Source: Pseudomonadota bacterium
GTDB lineage: Bacteria > Pseudomonadota > Alphaproteobacteria > Sphingomonadales > Sphingomonadaceae
Length of the DNA stretch: 64,000 nt
Assembly (NCBI GenBank): GCA_020160755.1
Contig: JAIUPN010000001.1
Span: 558,001 to 622,000 of the forward strand
Direction of reading: 5' to 3'
Below the pieces are notes generated by a model. It saw only the letters and a list, made by a program, of their open reading frames with translations, ran no database searches and was not told the DNA's origin. A program made the translations under genes and the position numbers. This document shows positions 9,086-18,596 of this stretch, one piece after another; position 1 is the first letter of the stretch; every line of letters starts with the position of its first letter.

Positions 9086-10494
9086 TTCACATCTCCTTCA
9101 CCCGGCTGACCCAGTTCGAAATCGCTCACCGGACGCCGTTTCGGATCGTTCGCGTCGAACATCAAAGCCCCATCGATCCACACCTTTTCGGGGCGCGTAT
9201 AAGCGCTGAACGGATTGCCGTTCCACAAAACGACATCGGCCATCTTGCCCGGCTTCAGGCTGCCGGTCCGGTCGGCGATACCCAGCGCTTTCGCCGGATT
9301 GTACGACAGCCAGGTCCATGCCAGTTCGTCGCTGACGTCGATCCCGATGCGGCGGCCCGCGGCGCGCGCTTTCGCGGCCTCCTGATTGAGCCGCTGGATC
9401 TGGTTCGCATCGTCCGAGTGGACGATCGTGCAGGCACCGGCCTTGTAGACGAGCGGGATATTCTCGTTCACGCTGTCATAGGCTTCCATCTTGAAGCCCC
9501 ACCAGTCGGCCCACATCGCCGAGCAGATGCCTTCCTTCTGAAGGATGTCCGCGATCTTGTACGCTTCGACCGCGTGGTGGAAGGTCGACACCTTGTAGCC
9601 GAACTCCTTCGACATATCGATGACGAGCGCCATTTCGTCGGCGCGGTAGCAGTGGTTGTGGACGAGGATCTCGCCCGACAGCACGCCCGCGAGCGTTTCC
9701 ATCGCAAGGTCGCGGTCGACGGCTTTCCCGTCGTCCATCTTCTTCTTGTACGCCGCCGCCTTTTGCCAGGTCGCGCGGTTCACCGCGAAATTGCCCATGC
9801 GGGTCGAGGGCATCCGCCCCTTGCCGCCATAGACGCGCTTCGGATTTTCGCCGCACGCCATTTTCAGGCCATAGGGTGCGCCGGGGAATTTCATCCCCTG
9901 CACGGTGCGCGAGGGCACATTCTTGAGCGTGATCGAGCGTCCGCCCATCAGGTTCGCGCTCCCGGGCAGGATCTGGAGTGCCGTCACGCCGCCATTCGCC
10001 AGCGCGCGACTGAACCCCGGGTCCTGCGGCCAGACGCTATGCTCCGACCAGACTTCGGGGGTCGTCGGCGAGGTTGCCTCGTTACCGTCCGAATGGGCGT
10101 CAACGCTGGGCGACGGATAGTCGCCGAGGTGACTGTGGATGTCGATGATGCCGGGGGTCAGGAACTTGCCGGTGCCGTCATAGACCGCGATGTCGGCCGG
10201 GATCGGCGTATCGGGGCCGCCCACGGCCTCGACCTTGCCGTTCGCGAGCAGCACGGTGCCATTGTCGATCCGCCCGCCCTCACCGTCGAAGATGGTGACA
10301 TTGCGGACCGCCGTGACCTGCCCCGCATAGGGCTTGTAGGTCGACGGATAGGGATCCTTGTTGAACTTTACCGGCTTCTCGGCGCTCGCGGCGGGCTTGT
10401 CGCCCGCCGAGGCCGTCTCTCCATTGCTCGCCGCACAACCGACGAGCGCCAGCGACACCGCAGCCAGCAGGCTGCCCTTCACACCCCGGATCAT
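9082..10494 (-). CDS. Lipoprotein amidohydrolase (metal-dependent)
   Basis: A 470-residue protein with a lipoprotein signal (lipobox LVGC, Cys at residue 20), so it is predicted to be anchored on the periplasmic side. The metal site motif TPGIIDIHSHLGDY is intact, with further candidate ligands in VHNHCYRADE and VSTFHHAVEAYK and the aspartate in CTIVHSDDANQ. The end GSLKPGKMADVVLWNGNPF is typical of the imidazolonepropionase-like amidohydrolases, which include peptidases. It sits between a POT peptide transporter (3 bases upstream) and the degenerate partner (4-base overlap), suggesting a role in hydrolysing peptides or related amides. Exact substrate unknown. Confidence 0.9.
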   Translation of the reverse strand: MIRGVKGSLLAAVSLALVGCAASNGETASAGDKPAASAEKPVKFNKDPYPSTYKPYAGQVTAVRNVTIFDGEGGRIDNGTVLLANGKVEAVGGPDTPIPADIAVYDGTGKFLTPGIIDIHSHLGDYPSPSVDAHSDGNEATSPTTPEVWSEHSVWPQDPGFSRALANGGVTALQILPGSANLMGGRSITLKNVPSRTVQGMKFPGAPYGLKMACGENPKRVYGGKGRMPSTRMGNFAVNRATWQKAAAYKKKMDDGKAVDRDLAMETLAGVLSGEILVHNHCYRADEMALVIDMSKEFGYKVSTFHHAVEAYKIADILQKEGICSAMWADWWGFKMEAYDSVNENIPLVYKAGACTIVHSDDANQIQRLNQEAAKARAAGRRIGIDVSDELAWTWLSYNPAKALGIADRTGSLKPGKMADVVLWNGNPFSAYTRPEKVWIDGALMFDANDPKRRPVSDFELGQPGEGDVK

Positions 10495-10497
10495 CGA

Positions 10498-12081
10498 TTA
10501 CGCCCCCTTGGGTTCAGGATGAACGCCAGCCGCCTGCGGCTCGGCGAGTTCCTTTTGACCAGCCAGATCCTCGGCATCGCGCAGCGAGTCGAGGTGCATC
10601 AGCTTCTTGATCAGCGGCGAGACGACGATCACGAGAATACCGAAGCCGACCGCCCAGAGGCCGATCGTCTGATAGACATCGAGCACCAGCGCCTTGCCGG
10701 CACCCTCCCCGCTCGCCTTTTCCGACCCCGTCGCCGCCGCGATCAGGCCCGCGGCAAAATTGCCGGTCGCCGATGCAAAGAACCAGGTGCCCATGATGAG
10801 CGACGCCATGTGCGCGGGCGCGAGGCGGTTCATGGCGCTGAGACCCACCGGCGACAGGCAAAGTTCACCGGTCGTGTGGAGCAGGTAGATCAGGAAGATG
10901 AACAGCACCGGCGTGGCATTTTCCATGCCCGCGGCTTCGGCGCCCCATTTGAGCACGAAGAAGCCAAGACCGAGCTGGAGCATCGCTAGGCCGAACTTGG
11001 CAGGCGCTGAAGGCTCCCACCCACGGCGGCCGAGCCAGGTCCAGAGCGCAGCGAACAGCGGTGCGAAGAGAACGATATAGCCGGCGTTGAGCGACTGGAA
11101 GACCGACGCCGGCACCCCTGCGCGATCGACATAGCGATCGGCGAAGAGGTTAAGCGACGAACCCGCCTGTTCGAACAAGGCCCAGAAGAGGATCGATCCA
11201 AGAATCAGGAACATCGCGGCGAAGATGCGGTCGCGGTCCTGCGAGGGCAGTTTCACGACGGCGGTGAAGACCACATAAGCGACGAGTGCGGCGCCCGCGA
11301 CGCCGAGCAGCGTCCCGACCAGCGCCTGATTCTGCACCATCCACCAGCAGACGCCGACGGCGAGCAGACCGACGATGTAGAGAAGCCATTCGAACTTGAT
11401 GCCCATGACGGGCTGCGCCAGTTTCGCCGGATCCTCCGGTTCGCCGCGGCCGAGCAGCAGCGGCTTGCCCCAGATGAAGACGATCAGGCCGAGCAGCATA
11501 CCGAAGCCGGCGGCGCCGAAGCCATAGGACCAGCCATAGACTTCGCCGAGATAACCGCAGAGCAGCGAACCGAGGAACGCGCCGAGGTTAATCCCCATGT
11601 AGAAGATCGTGTAGGCACCGTCGCGGCGCACGTCGGTGCGCGGATAGAGCTGGCCGACGATCACCGAGATATTGGCTTTCAGGAAGCCCGAACCGACGAT
11701 GATGAAGGCAAGCGCGAGCCAGAAGATGCTGAGGCTGGCCGGATCCTGTCCGCCATCGCCCTCGAACCCCATGATGAAATGGCCGAATGTCAGCAAGATC
11801 GCGCCGTAGGTGACCGCTTTTCGCTGCCCGAGCCAGCGATCGGCGAGGTAGCCGCCGAGCACCGGGGTAATGTAGACGAGCGCGGTGTACGCACCATAGA
11901 TGACGCCCGATTCCCCGTCCGAAAACAGCCAGTGCTTGGTCAGGTAGAAAATCAGGAGCGCGCGCATCCCGTAATAGGAAAATCGCTCCCACATTTCGGC
12001 GAAAAACAGGACAAAAAGACCCTTCGGGTGGCCGAGAAACGTCCCGGCGGCATCCCCGTGCTGGGCATAGGCTTTGGTCAT
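10498..12081 (-). CDS. POT/PTR family proton-dependent peptide transporter
   Basis: A 527-residue major-facilitator protein with about 12-14 membrane spans. The proton-coupling motif EMWERFSYYG (residues 29-38) and the family motif GGYLADRWLGQRKA are intact, as is GINLGAFLGSLLCGYLGE. POT transporters import di- and tripeptides with protons. It is the first gene of a compact minus-strand unit with the two amidohydrolases, 3 bases before the first, so imported or exported peptides and their periplasmic hydrolysis are probably linked. A perfect inverted repeat 126 bases upstream of its start is a candidate operator. Confidence 0.93.
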   Translation of the reverse strand: MTKAYAQHGDAAGTFLGHPKGLFVLFFAEMWERFSYYGMRALLIFYLTKHWLFSDGESGVIYGAYTALVYITPVLGGYLADRWLGQRKAVTYGAILLTFGHFIMGFEGDGGQDPASLSIFWLALAFIIVGSGFLKANISVIVGQLYPRTDVRRDGAYTIFYMGINLGAFLGSLLCGYLGEVYGWSYGFGAAGFGMLLGLIVFIWGKPLLLGRGEPEDPAKLAQPVMGIKFEWLLYIVGLLAVGVCWWMVQNQALVGTLLGVAGAALVAYVVFTAVVKLPSQDRDRIFAAMFLILGSILFWALFEQAGSSLNLFADRYVDRAGVPASVFQSLNAGYIVLFAPLFAALWTWLGRRGWEPSAPAKFGLAMLQLGLGFFVLKWGAEAAGMENATPVLFIFLIYLLHTTGELCLSPVGLSAMNRLAPAHMASLIMGTWFFASATGNFAAGLIAAATGSEKASGEGAGKALVLDVYQTIGLWAVGFGILVIVVSPLIKKLMHLDSLRDAEDLAGQKELAEPQAAGVHPEPKGA

Positions 12082-12206
12082 GGCGACCCTTCCCTGGATA
12101 TGGTTATAGGCCCCGTAAGCGAGGCAGATGGCCGTAACACTAGCGTCAAAATTGCGTATGGGAAGAATCTAATTGCGCGTGAAACCGCTTCGGACGGGCC
12201 AAAAAC

Positions 12207-12227
12207 TGTTGCGAATCGTTCGCAACA
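12207..12227. promoter_or_regulatory. Perfect 9-bp inverted repeat, candidate operator
   Basis: TGTTGCGAA, a 3-base spacer, then TTCGCAACA forms a perfect inverted repeat in the divergent gap between the POT transporter operon (minus) and the nitroreductase gene (plus). Its size and symmetry fit a dimeric regulator site. It lies 38 bases before the nitroreductase ATG. No regulator can be named from sequence alone. Confidence 0.5.
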
Positions 12228-12264
12228 CTTGCGCAAAGTGACGCGAAACGCCACATGGCGTACC

Positions 12265-12846
12265 ATGTTCAACGACACCTCCTCGCTCCTCGCCCATCTC
12301 GCCACCCGCCGCTCGGGCAAGGCCCGCGACATGATCGCGCCCGGCCCCGATGCGGCGCAGCTTCAGGCCATCATCGCGCTCGCGCTGCGCACCCCCGATC
12401 ATGGCAAGCTTGCGCCCTGGCGGATCGTGACGATCGCCGACGACCAGCGCGACGCCTTTGCCGCGCTACTGAAAAAAGCATGGGTCGCGGAAAATCCCGG
12501 CGCCGCGGGCATGGATCTGTCGGCGCTCGACCAGTTCGCGCATCAGGCGCCCACCTTGCTTGTGCTCGTCTCGACCCCGACCCCCGGTGCCAAGATACCC
12601 GTCTGGGAACAGCAGATGTCGGCGGGCGCGGTCGGCATGAACCTGCTCCACGCCGCGCACGCGCACGGCTTCGTCGCGAGCTGGCTCACCGGCTGGGCGG
12701 CCTTCAGCCCCGAGGTCGCCGCGGCGTTCGGCGCGGGCGACGGCGACAAAATTGTCGGGTATTTCTTCCTCGGCACCGCATCGCGCGACCTCGACGAGCG
12801 CCCGCGCCCCGAATATGATGATGTCGTTCGCACTTGGGAAATTTAG
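12265..12846 (+). CDS. Nitroreductase family protein (YdjA-like)
   Basis: A 193-residue FMN-dependent reductase fold. It begins with a run containing RRSGKARDMIAPG and LRTPDHGKLAPWRIV, which match the FMN-binding signature of the short YdjA-type nitroreductases; WLTGWAAFSPEVAAAFG and GYFFLGTA are also typical. These enzymes use NAD(P)H to reduce nitro or quinone compounds; the physiological substrate is not known. No clear ribosome site precedes ATG 12265, and in-frame TTG 12229 or GTG 12238 are alternative starts. Divergent from the POT transporter. Confidence 0.88.
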   Translation: MFNDTSSLLAHLATRRSGKARDMIAPGPDAAQLQAIIALALRTPDHGKLAPWRIVTIADDQRDAFAALLKKAWVAENPGAAGMDLSALDQFAHQAPTLLVLVSTPTPGAKIPVWEQQMSAGAVGMNLLHAAHAHGFVASWLTGWAAFSPEVAAAFGAGDGDKIVGYFFLGTASRDLDERPRPEYDDVVRTWEI

Positions 12847-12858
12847 TTACGCCAATCG

Positions 12859-12873
12859 GTTACACTTTGTAAC
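12859..12873. promoter_or_regulatory. Candidate GntR operator GTTACA-N3-TGTAAC
   Basis: A perfect 6-bp inverted repeat with a 3-base spacer lies 45 bases upstream of the small GntR regulator gene. GT...AC dyads are the usual shape of GntR-family operators, and most members of this subfamily are autoregulated. The assignment is an inference from position and symmetry. Confidence 0.45.
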
Positions 12874-12917
12874 AATCCTAATTTGACTGTGCTGCTGTCT
12901 TATGGCATTAAGGCGGC

Positions 12918-13265
12918 ATGCTCGATCAGTCCAAACCGGTGTACCAGCGCCTCCGCGATGTCATCGCGAACGCGATCCTCGACGGCCAGTTCCACGACGG
13001 CGACATGTTGCCGTCGGTACGCTCGCTCGCCGCGGAGGAAGGCGCCAACCCGCTGACCGTCGCCAAGGCCTATCAGACCTTTCAGGACGAGGGGCTGGTT
13101 ACGGTCAAGCGCGGCGTCGGCATGTTCGTCGCCGAGGGCGCGACCGAACGACTGCGCGACCTGATGCGCGCCGATTTCCTTGCGAATGTCTGGCCCCCCG
13201 TCGCGCAGCAGATGCGCCGCATCGGCCTCGACGCGCGCACCCTGCTCGATCTGACCGAGGCTTAA
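12918..13265 (+). CDS. GntR family transcriptional regulator, YtrA-type
   Basis: A 115-residue protein consisting of the GntR winged helix-turn-helix (residues 8-75, with PVYQRLRDVIANAIL and LPSVRSLAAEEGANPLTVAKAYQ) plus a short C-terminal helix pair of about 40 residues. The lack of a large effector domain is typical of the YtrA subfamily, which usually controls neighbouring ABC transporters. No ABC transporter is adjacent here, so the target is unclear. An AAGG ribosome site precedes ATG 12918. Its stop overlaps the 3' end of the convergent TPR gene by 4 bases. Confidence 0.9.
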   Translation: MLDQSKPVYQRLRDVIANAILDGQFHDGDMLPSVRSLAAEEGANPLTVAKAYQTFQDEGLVTVKRGVGMFVAEGATERLRDLMRADFLANVWPPVAQQMRRIGLDARTLLDLTEA

Positions 13266-15109
13266 CGCCCGATCTGCGCGGCCTTGTCGCGCAAATCCGC
13301 GGCAGCCTGCTTGTTCCCGCGGCGCGCGAGCAGGTCGGCGTAAAATTCCATGATCGCAGCATTGAGCGGTTGCAGCCGATAGGCGCGATCGATCAGGCGC
13401 AGCGCGCGTGCATCGTCGCCCTTCGCAGCCCATGCCCGCGCGAGTTCGCGCAGGACCACAACGTCGCGGTCGCCGATCCGCTGGCGGACGCGCTCGAAAT
13501 GCGCGATCGCGTCGTCCCAATGTTCGATATCCATCGCAAGATGCCCGGCGAGCCGGTCGGCAGCGATGCTCGACGGCTGGCTGTCGCGCAATGCGAGAAT
13601 CGCCGCGCCCGAGCCGGCGATATCGCCGGCACGATATAGCGCGTTGGCGAGCCGAAGCGTCGTCCGTTCGCCCGCATCGAGCGCCCGCGCCGCACGATAG
13701 GACTGGATGGCGAGATCGAACCGCCCGCCCGCCAGCGCCGCATCGCCCAGCAGGATATGCGCGTCGGCGACGCCGCGGTTCGCATCGCGGATCCGCAAGG
13801 CGCGCGCGATAGCGCGAGCGCTGTTGCCGCTCGACAGGTCGGCCGAGATCGCGGGGATCGCTACCGCGGGGTTCAGCGGCTCGGCGTCGGCCGCCATCGT
13901 GAGCAGCCCGTAATCATTGTCTGCGGCAAAGGGGACGGCTTCGCCGCGCGCGAGCGTCGCCGCGCGGTCCAGATAGTCCGCCGACTCGATCCGCCGTCCC
14001 AGTTCGGCCGCGACGCGCGCCGCGAGGAGCAGCGACCAGCTGTCGGCGTCGGGGCGCGACACGATCGGCGCCAGCGCTTCCGACGCTCCGTCGGTGTCGC
14101 CGCCGGCCCAGTCGGCGGCGGCAAGGATCCGGCGCGCGGTGAAGTTGTTCGGCTGCCCTGCGATCAGCCGGTCGGCCCATGTCGCCGCGACCGCCTCGCC
14201 GCCCAGTTCGAGCTCGACGATCGCGCTCAAGAGCATGAACGACGGCTGCTCGTCGAGTTCGCCACGCGTCCGTTGCAGGAGGCTGCGCGCGAGCCGGTAA
14301 TTGCCCGCGCGCGCAGCCAGCACCGCTTGCAGATAATAGAGCCGCGGATCGCGCGGGATGATCATCGCGGCGTGGCGCAACGCGATCAGCATGTCGCGAT
14401 AGCGGCCGAGGTCGCCAAGCGTTGCCGCCTGATCGATCAACGCATCGGCATTATCGGGATCGGCAACGAGCGCCTTGTCGTACCAGCCGAGGGAGGCGTT
14501 CAGGCCATCCTCGGTGCGCACCAGATTGGCTTTGAACGCCAGCGCGGCGCTGTTCGCCTTGTCGAGTTCGATCGCATAATCGACCGCGTCGCGCGCGCCG
14601 CGGGTGTCGGCGTTGGCGTCGCGAAAGCGCGCGACATCGACCCACAGCGCGGCGCTCCGCGGCAGTTCGTGCACCGCGCGATCATAGGCGTCGCGCGCCG
14701 CGGAAAGATCGCCATTGCCGAGGTGAACGTCGCCCGCGACCCACGCCGCCTCGCCGATCATCTCGGGGATGACCGGTCCGCTATCGATGGTCTGGAGCGC
14801 GCGGGATCCGTCGCCCTGCATCGCATAGGCGCGCGCGAGCAAAGGGCGCAGCGCCGCCTCCTTCGCGCCCGCGTCCAGCGCCGCTTTCACCGCCGCTTCG
14901 GCGCCGACACCGTCGCCCAGCGCGATCGCGACGCGCGCCAGTTCGACCCGCCGCACGATCGATTTCGGATCGTCGGCGATCGCATTCTGCAACGCGGTAC
15001 GGCGCTGTTCGAGCGCGTGGCGCGGCGCCGTCGACGCCCCGCCGCTGCACGCCCCCAGCAGCAGCGCCGCGATAAACGGCGCGCCGGCCCAGACGCGGCG
15101 CCAATCCAT
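13262..15109 (-). CDS. TPR-repeat lipoprotein of the PrsK/PrsR locus (PrsT-like)
   Basis: A 615-residue protein with a lipoprotein signal (LLLGAC, Cys at about residue 21) followed by tetratricopeptide repeats over most of its length, for example near LWVDVARFRDANADTRGARD and ALDAGERTTLRLANALYRAG. Its stop overlaps the convergent GntR gene by 4 bases and its start abuts the prsR stop, so it is the last gene of the unit transferase-prsK-prsR-TPR. In XrtA/PEP-CTERM loci a TPR protein named PrsT occupies this kind of position and is linked to exopolysaccharide and sorting. This copy is shorter than the PrsT proteins I recall, so the family name is given only as a likeness. Confidence 0.75.
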   Translation of the reverse strand: MDWRRVWAGAPFIAALLLGACSGGASTAPRHALEQRRTALQNAIADDPKSIVRRVELARVAIALGDGVGAEAAVKAALDAGAKEAALRPLLARAYAMQGDGSRALQTIDSGPVIPEMIGEAAWVAGDVHLGNGDLSAARDAYDRAVHELPRSAALWVDVARFRDANADTRGARDAVDYAIELDKANSAALAFKANLVRTEDGLNASLGWYDKALVADPDNADALIDQAATLGDLGRYRDMLIALRHAAMIIPRDPRLYYLQAVLAARAGNYRLARSLLQRTRGELDEQPSFMLLSAIVELELGGEAVAATWADRLIAGQPNNFTARRILAAADWAGGDTDGASEALAPIVSRPDADSWSLLLAARVAAELGRRIESADYLDRAATLARGEAVPFAADNDYGLLTMAADAEPLNPAVAIPAISADLSSGNSARAIARALRIRDANRGVADAHILLGDAALAGGRFDLAIQSYRAARALDAGERTTLRLANALYRAGDIAGSGAAILALRDSQPSSIAADRLAGHLAMDIEHWDDAIAHFERVRQRIGDRDVVVLRELARAWAAKGDDARALRLIDRAYRLQPLNAAIMEFYADLLARRGNKQAAADLRDKAAQIGR

Positions 15110-16486
15110 TCAGGCGTGCATCCGATATTGCTTGAGCAGGTCATAGAGCGTGGGGCGGCTGATCCCGAGCAACTTGGCGGCGGCGGAAATATTGCCCTCG
15201 CACTGCGTCATCGCGCGTCGGATCGCGACGCGGTCGGCGGCTTCGCGCGCGCTACGCAGGTTGAGCCACGCCTCCTCGCCCTCCGCAATTTCGCCCGCCA
15301 TATCGAGATCCTCGCGCATCACCAGCTTGCCGTCGGCCATGATAACGGCGCGTTTGATGCGATTTTCAAGCTCGCGGACATTGCCCGGCCAGCGCCCCTC
15401 GTCGATCGTCTGCAACGCATCGGGTGCAAAGCCGCGGACGCCGGGATTCATCTCAGGCGCATATTGGTGGAGAAAATGGCGCGCGAGCAGCACCGCGTCG
15501 CCCGGCCGCTCGGTAAGCGACGGGATCTTCACCACCATTTCGGCGAGGCGATAATACAGATCGTCACGAAAGCTTTGCGCCGCGATCATCGCATCGAGGT
15601 CGCGGTGCGTCGCGCAGACGATCCGCGTGTCGACCGCGATCGCCTTGCGCCCGCCGATGCGCTCGATCGTGCGCTCCTGCAGAAAGCGCAGCAATTTGAC
15701 CTGTAGCGGCAGCGGGATATCGCCGACCTCGTCGAGGAAAAGCGTCCCGCCATGCGCAAGCTCGATCTTGCCCTCGGTGGTCTTCACCGCGCCGGTGAAC
15801 GCGCCCTTCTCATGCCCGAACAATTCGCTTTCGAGCAGGTTTTCGGGGATCGCCGCGCAATTGATCGCGACGAACGCGCCGTCGCGCCGTCCGCTCGCTT
15901 CGTGCAGACCGCGCGCCAGCAATTCCTTGCCGGTGCCGCTCGCGCCGAGCAGCATCACCGACACATCGAGATTCGCGACGCGTTCGATCGTCCGTGCGAC
16001 CTTGTGCATCTCGGGCGCACCGGTGATCATGCCGCCAAGCACGCGATTGTCGCCGCTGCCCTCGCTTGCCAGCCGCGCGTTCTCGACCTCCAGATCGCGA
16101 ACATGAAAGGCCCGGCGGACGATCAGCCCCAGCTCGTCGATATCGATCGGCTTCTGGTAGAAATCCCACGCACCGTTCGCGATCGCCGTCAGCGCGCTCG
16201 CCCGTTCGCCGTGCCCCGACACCACGATGACCTTGGTGTCGGGTTTGATTTCGAGGATCGTTTTGAGCGTCCGGAATCCCTCGCGCGTGCCGTCGGGATC
16301 GGGCGGCAGGCCCAGGTCGAGCGTCACCACGTCGGGCTCCTCGGCGCGCAGCAGATCGATCGCCGCGTCGTGGTCGCCCGCGATCAGCACCGCATAATCT
16401 TCGTACGCCCATTTGAGCTGCGTCTGCAGCCCCGGGTCGTCCTCGACCACCAGCAGCTTGCGGACAGAGGCCCCGCTCTCACTCAT
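15110..16486 (-). CDS. prsR: PEP-CTERM-box response regulator PrsR (sigma54-activator type)
   Basis: A 458-residue NtrC-type regulator: receiver domain (residues 9-125, phospho-acceptor Asp57 in TLDLGLP, Lys112), AAA+ domain (about 152-380, Walker A GASGTGKE at 181-188, sigma54-contact loop GAFTGA at 228-233, Walker B GGTLFLDE) and a C-terminal Fis-type helix-turn-helix ([21 protein letters not shown]). It should activate sigma54 promoters of exopolysaccharide/PEP-CTERM genes when phosphorylated by PrsK. The start at ATG 16486 overlaps the prsK stop by 4 bases; the open frame further upstream lies inside prsK. Confidence 0.92.
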   Translation of the reverse strand: MSESGASVRKLLVVEDDPGLQTQLKWAYEDYAVLIAGDHDAAIDLLRAEEPDVVTLDLGLPPDPDGTREGFRTLKTILEIKPDTKVIVVSGHGERASALTAIANGAWDFYQKPIDIDELGLIVRRAFHVRDLEVENARLASEGSGDNRVLGGMITGAPEMHKVARTIERVANLDVSVMLLGASGTGKELLARGLHEASGRRDGAFVAINCAAIPENLLESELFGHEKGAFTGAVKTTEGKIELAHGGTLFLDEVGDIPLPLQVKLLRFLQERTIERIGGRKAIAVDTRIVCATHRDLDAMIAAQSFRDDLYYRLAEMVVKIPSLTERPGDAVLLARHFLHQYAPEMNPGVRGFAPDALQTIDEGRWPGNVRELENRIKRAVIMADGKLVMREDLDMAGEIAEGEEAWLNLRSAREAADRVAIRRAMTQCEGNISAAAKLLGISRPTLYDLLKQYRMHA

Positions 16487-18594
16487 TTCGATGCCACCTT
16501 CATTACCCGCGCGTCGATCCCGGCGTCGCCATGCGCATCGGCGAGCGGCAGCCACAGGGTGAAATCGCTCCCCTTCTCCGGTTCGCTCGCCACCTCGATC
16601 GTGCCGCCCATCGCCTGCGCGACCTGCAGGGCTTCAAAGGCGCCGAGGCCAAATCCCGACTCCTTCGTCGACACGAACGGCTTGAACAGCTCGTCGCGGA
16701 TGAAATCCCTCGTCATGCCCACGCCCTGATCGATCACATCGATGCGCACGCGCCCCTGTTCGGCGACCGCAACGACCTGCACCGGCGTGCCGGGCGCGGA
16801 CGCATCGATCGCGTTGGCGACCAGATGCTGGACGACCTGCCGGACCGACGCGGAGTCGGCCCACGCCGACAGACCGGCCTGACAGCCGACGAAAAGCGCG
16901 CGGCGCGGCCGCGCTTCGACGGCAATTTCGTTCAATACCGGTTCGATCAGCGTCCGTCCGGCCTCGGCCGCCGGTCCACGCTCGCGCGGCGACAACCGGA
17001 CGAGCAGGTCACTCAGCCGTCCCGCCGAAATTTTCAGCGTCTCGACCATGTCGGCACGAAAGTCGGGCTTGTCGGCGTGGCGTTCGGCGTTGCGCGCGAG
17101 CAGGCTGAGCTGGCTGGCCAGATTCTTGATGTCGTGCATGATGAAGGCAAAGCGGCGATTGAACTCGTCGAACCGCCGCGCCTCCGACAGCGCCTGCTGG
17201 CTCTGCGATTCAGCGAGGTAGCTCGCGGCCTGTTGCCCCGCAATGCGCAGCACGTCGAGGTCTTCCCAGTCGAGCGCGCGCGACACCGCGGGGCGGTGCA
17301 GCACGACGATCGCGATCATCCGCTGGAAATGCAGCACCGGCACGACCACCCAGGCGCGCGTGTCGGCGATCAGCCAGTCGGGGATCGCAAGATCCTCGTT
17401 CCCCTGTCCGCGACGTTCGGCGTCGAGATCGACGATGTGGCTCGTTTCCTGAAGCGTGAAAGCCGACCGCAGCGACAGGATCGCCCCCTCCTCGATCCCC
17501 ACCGGCCAGTGCCACTGCTCGGCGATGCGAAAGGCGCCCGACGCGCCGGGAAGCATCAACAGCGCGCCCGGGCTGCCGGTCAGTTCGGCGAGCGCCTTTG
17601 CGACCCGGCGATACAGGTTTCGGTCATCCTCGCCGCCGCCCGCCGCCGCCTGTCCCAGTGTCGCGGTGAAGCGCATCCATTCGGCGCGATAGTCATAACG
17701 ATGCTCGAAGAAATGTTTGGAAATCATCACCGACAGCCACGCGCGCGACCGCGCCGAGGCGAGCAGCAGCCCGCCCGCGCCGAGCGCAACGGCGAGCGAG
17801 ATCGCCTGCGCCAGTTCGGCATAATCGCCGCCGAACATCCGCGCGACGGCGCCGGTCAGCCCGATCAGGATCAGATAGGCGGCGGCGCCGAGCAGGATCA
17901 GCGTGCGCATCGCTGCGGTGCGCGACAGGCGCATCCGCTCACGCCCGATATCGAGCGCCGCGAGGACATAGGTCGGCAAGGTGAGCAGCGCGACCGCGGG
18001 CAACAGCGCGACCAGCGTCGAGGCCGTCTGGCCGGTCAGCGCACCGATCAGCTGCGCGTTGAGTTCATACGCCCACAGCATCGCAAAGCCGCCCGCGACG
18101 GCCATCACCGGCATCCGCTGCCCGGCGCCGGCGTGGCGAACCCCGCCATCGATGATCAGCAACCCGCCGACCGCAACGAGCATCGTGGCAAAGGTCAGCG
18201 TCGGCGCCATCCACGGCTCCGCCGCCGCGCCCGCGCGCAGGTACGCCGCGGTACCGAGCAACAGCGTCAGCACACAGATCGTCGCCAGCATCTTCAGGAT
18301 CAGCCGCAGCGGCCGCGACATCGGACCGCGGGACGACCAGAAGGTCGCACCCAGCCAGCCGAGCATCGCGAGGTCGCGCAGCGGCTGTACCACCAGCGAC
18401 TGCGACGATCCCGGTCCAAAGACCGCGACGGCTGCGCACCAGAGCGCGGTCGCGGCGGCCGTCGCCACCAGGAGCCGCGGTGCCGGCATCAACGCCGCCA
18501 TGCGTTCGCGCGGTCGCATCAGCAGCCACAGCGCAACACCGGCAAAACCCGCCAGCGCGAGACCGGACAATATCTGCGACAGCCCGGCGACCAT
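16483..18594 (-). CDS. prsK: XrtA/PEP-CTERM-type sensor histidine kinase PrsK
   Basis: About 703 residues. The N-terminal third carries eight or so membrane helices, then a GAF-like domain (about 300-460) and a kinase core with the H-box FIMHDIKNLASQLSLL (His487) and the ATP-binding boxes DVIDQGVGM and GFGLGAFEALQVAQAMGG. The HDIKN-type H-box and the multi-spanning N-terminus are characteristic of PrsK. The start is taken as ATG 18594, 2 bases after the transferase stop; an ATG at 18618 would overlap that gene. It partners PrsR, encoded immediately downstream with a 4-base overlap. Confidence 0.92.
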   Translation of the reverse strand: MVAGLSQILSGLALAGFAGVALWLLMRPRERMAALMPAPRLLVATAAATALWCAAVAVFGPGSSQSLVVQPLRDLAMLGWLGATFWSSRGPMSRPLRLILKMLATICVLTLLLGTAAYLRAGAAAEPWMAPTLTFATMLVAVGGLLIIDGGVRHAGAGQRMPVMAVAGGFAMLWAYELNAQLIGALTGQTASTLVALLPAVALLTLPTYVLAALDIGRERMRLSRTAAMRTLILLGAAAYLILIGLTGAVARMFGGDYAELAQAISLAVALGAGGLLLASARSRAWLSVMISKHFFEHRYDYRAEWMRFTATLGQAAAGGGEDDRNLYRRVAKALAELTGSPGALLMLPGASGAFRIAEQWHWPVGIEEGAILSLRSAFTLQETSHIVDLDAERRGQGNEDLAIPDWLIADTRAWVVVPVLHFQRMIAIVVLHRPAVSRALDWEDLDVLRIAGQQAASYLAESQSQQALSEARRFDEFNRRFAFIMHDIKNLASQLSLLARNAERHADKPDFRADMVETLKISAGRLSDLLVRLSPRERGPAAEAGRTLIEPVLNEIAVEARPRRALFVGCQAGLSAWADSASVRQVVQHLVANAIDASAPGTPVQVVAVAEQGRVRIDVIDQGVGMTRDFIRDELFKPFVSTKESGFGLGAFEALQVAQAMGGTIEVASEPEKGSDFTLWLPLADAHGDAGIDARVMKVASK

Positions 18595-18596
18595 GA

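Noticed and set aside
13757..15706. Long plus-strand open frame opposite the TPR and prsR genes
   Set aside because: Antisense shadow; the minus strand has a lipoprotein signal, TPR repeats and AAA+ motifs.
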